Of a stretch of 40,355 nt of DNA, positions 35,771-40,355 are shown one piece after another. The DNA comes from Acidobacteriota bacterium (GTDB lineage Bacteria; Acidobacteriota; Blastocatellia; Pyrinomonadales; Pyrinomonadaceae), in assembly GCA_018269075.1 (NCBI GenBank), contig JAFDVJ010000110.1, forward strand, positions 1 through 40,355, written 5' to 3'. Both the position numbers and the translations under genes were made by a program. The first letter of the stretch is position 1. Each line of letters begins with the position of its first letter. The notes beneath the pieces were generated by a model. The model saw only the letters and a list, made by a program, of their open reading frames with translations. It did no database searches and had not been told where the DNA came from.

Positions 35771-36226
35771 ATGTTGATCAATAATAACGAAGCGAAATTC
35801 GTCGGCGGCGAACAGGGCGCGGCGTGGAGCGTGCTCGGCGAGCCGATGCTCTGCAAAGTGTCGAGCGAGGAGACCGGCGGCGCGTACTCGATCGTCGAAA
35901 ACATCGTCCCGGCGCACGACGGGCCGCCGCCCCACGTCCACGGCGGTGAGGACGAGATCTTTTACGTGACCGAGGGCGAATTCGAGTTTATGTGCGGCGG
36001 CCGCACGTTCATCGCGAAAAAAGGCGATCTCGCGGTCTGCCCGCGCGGTATCCCGCACGCTTTCCGCAACATCACGGACGCGCCCGGCCGGCTCTGGATC
36101 ACGCTGACGCCCGGCGGCTTCGAGAAGTTTTTCGAAGAAGTCAGCCGCGACGCGAGCGCGATGCCGCCCGACGTCGAAAAGATCAAGGCGATCGGCCGCA
36201 AGTATAATCTCGATTTTTTGATCTGA
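35771..36226 (+). CDS. Cupin-domain protein
   Basis: A 151-residue single-domain cupin. Motif 1: HVHGGEDEIFYVTEGEFEF (H55, H57, E62); motif 2: GDLAVCPRGIPHAFRN (H96). These four residues can bind one metal ion. The longer C-terminal helix (FEKFFEEVSRDASAMPPDVE) is typical of quercetin-2,3-dioxygenase-like and unknown cupins. It could be a dioxygenase, isomerase or a binding protein; the substrate is not predictable. GAGGAG lies about 12 nt before the ATG. It is followed after 46 nt by a secreted protein gene. Confidence 0.9.
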   Translation: MLINNNEAKFVGGEQGAAWSVLGEPMLCKVSSEETGGAYSIVENIVPAHDGPPPHVHGGEDEIFYVTEGEFEFMCGGRTFIAKKGDLAVCPRGIPHAFRNITDAPGRLWITLTPGGFEKFFEEVSRDASAMPPDVEKIKAIGRKYNLDFLI

Positions 36227-36272
36227 GGCGGATTGTCGATCGTCGATCGACGAACAATTAGGAGCATAAATT

Positions 36273-37142
36273 ATGAAGCACTTATTTTTATCGACAGTTT
36301 TAACGGTTTTGATTTTAACGGCGAACGGTTTCGCGCAGGCCGATCGTATTTTGGCGAACGGGAACCCGCCGCTCACGGAAACGGTCGCGGCGCGGATGCA
36401 GGCGGTCTTCGAGTTTGCTTTGAGCCGCGATTTCAGCGCCGATCAGGCCGCGCGGCTGCGCGCGATCCTGATCGGCTACTGGCGGCGCGATTCGCGGAGC
36501 GACATCGAGAATTCGCTCGAATACGTGAAGGTCGCCGGGATGCTCGGGCAGCTCGTCGGGGCGCAGCGCGAAACGGCGCGGCAAAAACTGTTCGCGGCCG
36601 TTTCGGACGCGGTCGCGAAGAACCCGGACGACGAAATGTCGCGGCTGCTGAAGGACGTTTACAATTCGTCGTCGTCGGTCGAAACTCCGGTTTCGAATGG
36701 AGAAATCACGGGCGGCGGCCGCGTTCCGGCGGCGCTCGTCGGAACGTGGATCGCGCGGCGCGGCAACGGTTCGGGCTATGTCGATCCGTCGACCGGCGCG
36801 ACGAGCGGGCCGAACGCCTCGGTTCACAGCTACACGTTTTACGCCGACGGGACGTTCGAATACGCGATCCTGATGCAGTCGTCGCTTTATCAATGCACGA
36901 CGACGATCAACGGTTACGAGGCGGGCGCGTTCGAGGCGAACGACACGACGATCGGCTTCGCGACGCGAAAAGCGACGAAAAGCTACCGCGACACGTGCCG
37001 GCCGAATATGAATTCGAGCGGCGCGGCCGAAATCCCCGCGCCGAAAAAGCTCTACTACCGTTTCGCGCGCGACGAGCAGAACAATCTCAACCTCTGCCTC
37101 GCCGACGACGCGGGGCGCAGCAGCTGTTTTGTTAAAAAATAG
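36273..37142 (+). CDS. Secreted protein of unknown function
   Basis: A 289-residue protein with a signal peptide (MKHLFLSTVLTVLILTANGF, cleavage FAQ-AD). The N-terminal half of the mature protein is helical (ETVAARMQAVFEFALSRDFS, RAILIGYWRRDSRSDIENSL), joined by a Ser-rich linker to a beta domain that begins VPAALVGTWIARRGNGSGYV and continues with HSYTFYADGTFEYAILMQSS and LYYRFARDEQNNLNLCLADD, like the lipocalin-type domains with the G.W......G motif. Four Cys could form disulphides. AGGAG lies 8-9 nt before the ATG. It probably acts in the periplasm or outside. Confidence 0.82.
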   Translation: MKHLFLSTVLTVLILTANGFAQADRILANGNPPLTETVAARMQAVFEFALSRDFSADQAARLRAILIGYWRRDSRSDIENSLEYVKVAGMLGQLVGAQRETARQKLFAAVSDAVAKNPDDEMSRLLKDVYNSSSSVETPVSNGEITGGGRVPAALVGTWIARRGNGSGYVDPSTGATSGPNASVHSYTFYADGTFEYAILMQSSLYQCTTTINGYEAGAFEANDTTIGFATRKATKSYRDTCRPNMNSSGAAEIPAPKKLYYRFARDEQNNLNLCLADDAGRSSCFVKK

Positions 37143-37156
37143 GCGGGCGGGGGATT

Positions 37157-37312
37157 TTTAACGCGAAGGCGCGAAGGCGCGAAGACGCAAAGAGCTGGAG
37201 GGCCGGTTTGCGGAATCGGAAAAGTTTCCGGATTCGCGGGAAATTTTCGCGGATGGAATATCAAACCTGAAATTCCCCCTGGCGGCTTCGCGGCTTCGCG
37301 CCTTCGGGTTGA
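37157..37312. repeat. Tandem-unit hairpin (GCGAAGGC type, copy 2)
   Basis: Left arm 37157-37193 (GCGAAGGCGCGAAGGCGCGA...) and right arm 37279-37312 (GGCGGCTTCGCGGCTTCGCG...). The 85-nt loop contains the dyad CGGAAAAGTTTCCG. It starts shortly after the secreted protein gene and ends about 30 nt before the next gene. Confidence 0.85.
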
Positions 37313-37344
37313 AAAAAAATACGGATTCCGGTGTTGAAAATACT

Positions 37345-37947
37345 ATGAACAGAAAAATTCCGACGGTTCTTTCGATTTGGCTGGCGGCGGCGCTGGCGGT
37401 CGGCGCGGCGGGCGTGTTCGGGCGCGCGCCGGCGCCGCTGGTGCCGGTTGCGATCTGGACGCCGGTGATTGCGGTGCTGCTCGTGTTTTGGCGCTCGGAA
37501 AATTTTCGGGCGTGGGTCGACGGCGTCGATCCGCGCGTGCTGGTCGCCGTTCACCTGACGCGTTTCGTCGGCGTCTGGTTTCTGATACTCGCGGCCCGCG
37601 GCGCGCTCCCCGCGGAATTCGCCGTGCGGGGCGGCTGGGGCGACATCGCGGCGGCCGCCGGCGCGCTCGTCGTTTTGCGGCTGCCTTTGCGAAAACGCGC
37701 GGCGCGGGCGGCGCTGCTCGTCTGGAACGCGTTCGGTCTGCTCGACATTCTGATGGTCGTTGCGACCGGCGCGCGGCTGCTTTTCACGAACGCCGGTTCG
37801 ATGGGCGAAATGACGAAGTTTCCGCTCGTTCTGCTGCCGCTGTTCGTCGTCCCGCTCGTCATCGCGACGCATCTGCTGATCTTCGCGAAGCTCCGGCGGG
37901 GTTCAGTCGGGAGTCGAGAGTCGAGAGTCGAGAGTCAAAAGGAATAA
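37345..37947 (+). CDS. Polytopic membrane protein of unknown function
   Basis: A 200-residue protein with about six hydrophobic segments (VLSIWLAAALAVGAAGVFG, VAIWTPVIAVLLVFW, VAVHLTRFVGVWFLILAARG, DIAAAAGALVVLRL, LLVWNAFGLLDILMVVATGA, FPLVLLPLFVVPLVIATHLL). The start is the ATG at 37345 that opens MNRKIPTVLS; an earlier in-frame ATG-like start at 37309 is within repeat DNA. The last 12 residues (SRESRVESQKE) are encoded by a GTCGAGA heptamer array, so the repeat appears to have replaced or extended the original C terminus. Similar unnamed proteins exist in acidobacteria-like genomes, by recollection. Confidence 0.75.
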   Translation: MNRKIPTVLSIWLAAALAVGAAGVFGRAPAPLVPVAIWTPVIAVLLVFWRSENFRAWVDGVDPRVLVAVHLTRFVGVWFLILAARGALPAEFAVRGGWGDIAAAAGALVVLRLPLRKRAARAALLVWNAFGLLDILMVVATGARLLFTNAGSMGEMTKFPLVLLPLFVVPLVIATHLLIFAKLRRGSVGSRESRVESQKE

Positions 37948-37988
37948 CATCCCCGAACTCTCCGCTCTCCGCTCTCCACTCTCCACTC
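37909..37988. repeat. Tandem-unit hairpin (GTCGAGA / CTCTCCA types)
   Basis: Left arm 37909-37936 (GAGTCGA units) lies in the 3' end of the membrane protein gene; right arm 37957-37988 (CTCCGCT/CTCCACT units) touches the stop codon of the convergent kinase gene. It fills the 39 nt between the two genes completely. Confidence 0.85.
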
Positions 37989-40355
37989 ATTTCGCCGCCG
38001 GATTTTTGGTTTTTCGGAACAGTTCGGGGAAGCGCGGGTCGCGGCGCAGGGCGTCGAGTTTGGGATCGGTGCCGAGCCAGGTGAACCATTGATCGCGTTC
38101 GGCGAGGCCTTTTTCGAACCATTCGAAGGCCGCGTCGAAGCGGTCGAGCGCGACGTTCGCGAGCGCCATAAAATACGGCTTGACGTACTGCCGGGCGGCG
38201 AGCCGGTCGAGCTCGTCGAGCAGCATCGCGGCTTCGGCGCGGCGGCCGGCGGCGACGAGCGCGTGGCAGAGAATGTAAACGGGAATCGGCGCTTCGGGCA
38301 TCAGCGCGACCGACTGGCGGAGCGCGACGACCGCCTCTTCGGCGCGGCCGAGATGCTGCAGCGAATTGCCGATGTGCATAAAGCCCTGCGGGAAATGCTT
38401 GTCTAAATTGAGCGTCGATTCGGCTTTGGCGAGCGCTTCGGCGAAGCGGCGCGCTTGATAATAGGTCCACGATGTCATCAGCACGGCGCGCGGGCTGAGC
38501 GGTTCGAGCTCTTCGGCGCGGCGGACGGCGGCGAGGCCCTCGTCGAACCGGCCGGTCGGCGTCAGGACGTACGACAAACATTCGTAGGCGTAGGAATAAT
38601 TCGGGTTGAGCTCGATCGCGCGGCGGGCGAGCGCTTCGGCGCGCGGCCAGTCGAGATCGCAGCAGAGCGTCGGGAAAAACAGCGCGACGTAGGCTTCGCC
38701 GAGCGCCGCGTCGAGCTCGATCGCGCGCCGCGCCGCTTCGCGCGCCTTGAGGAGACATTCGCCCGACGGCAGCACGCCGACGATGCTGATCCAGTTGTAA
38801 TAATCGGCGACGCCGACGTGGGCGAGCGCGAAATCGGGATCGAGCGCGATCGCCCGCTCGAATTCGCGGATCGCTTTTTCGAGCGACTCGCCGGTGAACT
38901 GGTTCCAGAAATAGCGGCCGCGCTGGTAGCATTCGCGGGCTTCGGGATTTTCCGTGCCGCGCCGCGCGAGCCTTTGCTTTTCCTCGCCCGTCAATTGCGG
39001 CAGGATCGCTTCGGCGACCTGCGCGGCGATCTTGTCCTCGATATTGAGCGCGTTCGTGAATTCCTCGTCGAACTGGCCGGCCCAGAGAATCTCGCGCTCC
39101 GAAATATGCAGAAGCTGCGCGGTGACGCGGATCTGCGGCCCGATCCGCCGCAGGTTGCCGTCGAGCAGGTAGTCGACGCCGAGCTCTTCGCCGACGAGAA
39201 AGGCGTCGCCGGTCCGGTTTTCGTACTGCAGAACGGAGCCGGTCGGCCGGACCTTGAAACGCCGCACGCCGCTGAACCGCGTGATCAGCGTGTCGGCGAG
39301 ACCGACGCCGAGATATTTTTCGCCGGTGTCGTCGGCCTGCGCCGGGCCGATCAGTTTGAACGGCAGCACGGCGAGCGATTTTTCGCGCGGCGGCGCGGCG
39401 TCTTTCGGCGCGGCCGGCAAATTTTCCCGGCCGCGGCGCAGAAGACGGCGGTTTTCCGGCGATGATTTTTTATCCGCCAAAGGCGCGGCGAAATTATCGG
39501 CCGCGAGCGGTTTTCCGGCGAGATAATCGTCGACGTCGCGCAAAAACTCGTCGACCGTCCGGTACCGCGCCGCCGGCTCTTTCCGCAGCGCCTTCAAAAT
39601 AATCCGCTCCAAATCTCCCGCCACCGGCGACGCGGCAATCGGATTATCAAACCCTTTCTCCCCGTTTCCCCGTCTCCCCGTCTCCTCTTCTCCCTTTCTC
39701 GCCGAAGGCGGCACCGGCTCTTCCTCGCAGATCACGCGGGCGATCTCGAACGGCGCGCGGTTTTTGAAGCGGTACGGGCGCGCGCCGGTCAGCAGTTCGT
39801 AGAGCAGGACGCCGAGACTGTAGATGTCGGATGCGGGCGTCACCGTTTCGCCGCGGATCTGTTCGGGCGACGCGTATTCGGGCGTCATCATCCGCATCGC
39901 CGTCAGCGTCGGGTCGAGCGTCGTGAAATCGGTGCCGGAATCGAAGACTTTCGCGATGCCGAAATCGAGCAGCTTCGGCGTGCCGTCCGCTTTGACGAGA
40001 ATGTTCGTCGGCTTGAGGTCGCGGTGGATGATCTTTTTCGAATGCGCGTAGGCGACCGCTTCGCCGATTTTCCGGAACAGCCGAAGCCGCGCGCCGCGAT
40101 CGAGCCCGCGCTCGTCGCAGAATCTGTAGACGGGCGCGCCCTCGATGAATTCCATAATGAAATAGGGCAGGTCGTCGTCGGTCGTGCCGCCGTTGAGCAG
40201 AAGCGCGATGTACGGGTGCCGGAGCGCGGCGAGGATCTGCCGTTCCTGGCGAAATCGGCGGAGGATGAAACGCGTGTCCATTCCGCGTTTGATGAGCTTG
40301 ATCGCGACCTTCTGCGCGAATTCGCCGTCGACGCGCTCGGCCAGATAAACCGTGC
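37987..40355 (-). CDS. Ser/Thr protein kinase with TolB-like and TPR domains (5' end cut)
   Basis: At least 789 residues; the start lies beyond the window. From the edge the frame reads TVYLAERVDGEFAQKVAIKL (VAIK lysine), then IIHRDLKPTNILV (catalytic loop), LLDFGIAKVFDSG (Mg loop), YASPEQIRGE and GVLLYELLTGARPYRF: a Hanks-type (PknB-like) kinase. After a linker come a TolB-like segment (SLAVLPFKLIGPAQADDTGE, YLGVGLADTLITRFS, VDYLLDGNLRRIGPQIRVTA, ILWAGQFDEEFTNALNIED), as in CadC-like and adenylate-cyclase-like regulators, and at least six TPR-type repeats (EFERAIALDPDFALAHVGVA, AIELNPNYSYAYECLSYVL, VVALRQSVALMPEAPIPVYI). No membrane span is obvious. The linker at 39655-39700 contains a GAGACGGG repeat run (GEEETGRRGNGEKG). 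Confidence 0.93.
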   Translation of the reverse strand, partial: TVYLAERVDGEFAQKVAIKLIKRGMDTRFILRRFRQERQILAALRHPYIALLLNGGTTDDDLPYFIMEFIEGAPVYRFCDERGLDRGARLRLFRKIGEAVAYAHSKKIIHRDLKPTNILVKADGTPKLLDFGIAKVFDSGTDFTTLDPTLTAMRMMTPEYASPEQIRGETVTPASDIYSLGVLLYELLTGARPYRFKNRAPFEIARVICEEEPVPPSARKGEEETGRRGNGEKGFDNPIAASPVAGDLERIILKALRKEPAARYRTVDEFLRDVDDYLAGKPLAADNFAAPLADKKSSPENRRLLRRGRENLPAAPKDAAPPREKSLAVLPFKLIGPAQADDTGEKYLGVGLADTLITRFSGVRRFKVRPTGSVLQYENRTGDAFLVGEELGVDYLLDGNLRRIGPQIRVTAQLLHISEREILWAGQFDEEFTNALNIEDKIAAQVAEAILPQLTGEEKQRLARRGTENPEARECYQRGRYFWNQFTGESLEKAIREFERAIALDPDFALAHVGVADYYNWISIVGVLPSGECLLKAREAARRAIELDAALGEAYVALFFPTLCCDLDWPRAEALARRAIELNPNYSYAYECLSYVLTPTGRFDEGLAAVRRAEELEPLSPRAVLMTSWTYYQARRFAEALAKAESTLNLDKHFPQGFMHIGNSLQHLGRAEEAVVALRQSVALMPEAPIPVYILCHALVAAGRRAEAAMLLDELDRLAARQYVKPYFMALANVALDRFDAAFEWFEKGLAERDQWFTWLGTDPKLDALRRDPRFPELFRKTKNPAAK
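39655..39700. repeat. GAGACGGG-type units inside the kinase gene
   Basis: On the minus strand GGAGAAGAGGAGACGGGGAG and further GACGGGGA units, very like the left arm of the elements at 28518 and 29705, encode a GEEETGRRGNGEKG linker after the kinase domain. No complementary arm is present here. Confidence 0.75.

Noticed and set aside
37377..38084. 235-residue Gly/Arg-rich frame
   Set aside because: Shadow of the membrane protein gene; runs through the repeat hairpin into antisense kinase sequence.

Overview
The window reads as chromosomal DNA of a GC-rich Gram-negative bacterium, most likely an acidobacterium (Blastocatellia-like). The reasons are indirect: lipid A gene lpxI and an outer-membrane barrel protein (a Gram-negative envelope), a very long Ser/Thr protein kinase joined to a TolB-like and TPR region, class II fructose bisphosphatase, many secreted M28/S8 peptidases, weak Shine-Dalgarno use and extremely repeat-rich intergenic DNA. 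No 16S or other marker is present, so the phylum is an inference.

Layout. 1-12.7 kb: housekeeping and envelope genes: a helical unknown protein, lpxI bracketed by REP-like repeats, an M28 peptidase, a beta-barrel protein, rsmI, an Asn/Arg-rich secreted protein behind a perfect sigma-54 promoter, a CapA-like lipoprotein, a subtilase, a small conserved protein, a DUF2085/glpX pair, and a 7Fe ferredoxin. 12.8-30.3 kb: a surface-glycan cluster, all on the plus strand: UDP-GlcNAc 2-epimerase, a polysaccharide deacetylase fused to a GT2 glycosyltransferase, a sugar aminotransferase (DegT), a sugar dehydrogenase (Gfo/Idh), an N-acyltransferase, an FAD oxidoreductase, a second deacetylase, a UbiA-type (DPPR-synthase-like) prenyltransferase, two GT39 membrane glycosyltransferases and a methyltransferase. 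CYTH, SUKH-like and unknown membrane proteins are interspersed. Together they look able to make a (di)acetamido sugar, move sugars onto polyprenyl phosphate, transfer them across the membrane and trim the polymer. 30.3-37.9 kb: small zinc protein, peptide deformylase, tRNA-Glu(CTC), small membrane proteins, an orphan CbbQ/NorQ-type ATPase, a small low-GC HTH protein, a cupin and secreted/membrane unknowns. 37.98 kb to the end: a minus-strand protein kinase truncated by the window edge.

The most unusual content is the repeats. At least ten loci carry hairpins built of 7-9 bp tandem units, with the unit sequence changing from locus to locus. Several abut start codons and some are translated in frame. 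Two related copies of one long hairpin (about 105-nt loop, no indels between copies) lie in the same reading frame of one GT39 gene. Another heptamer array forms the joint of the deacetylase-GT2 fusion. Others extend the N terminus of the FAD oxidoreductase, the C terminus of a membrane protein and a linker of the kinase. Further repeat families are a REP-like 26-mer (seven copies around lpxI), a 132-nt three-hairpin element (two copies), a 285-nt element (two copies flanking the orphan ATPase and the HTH gene) and an eight-copy 21-bp iteron-like array.
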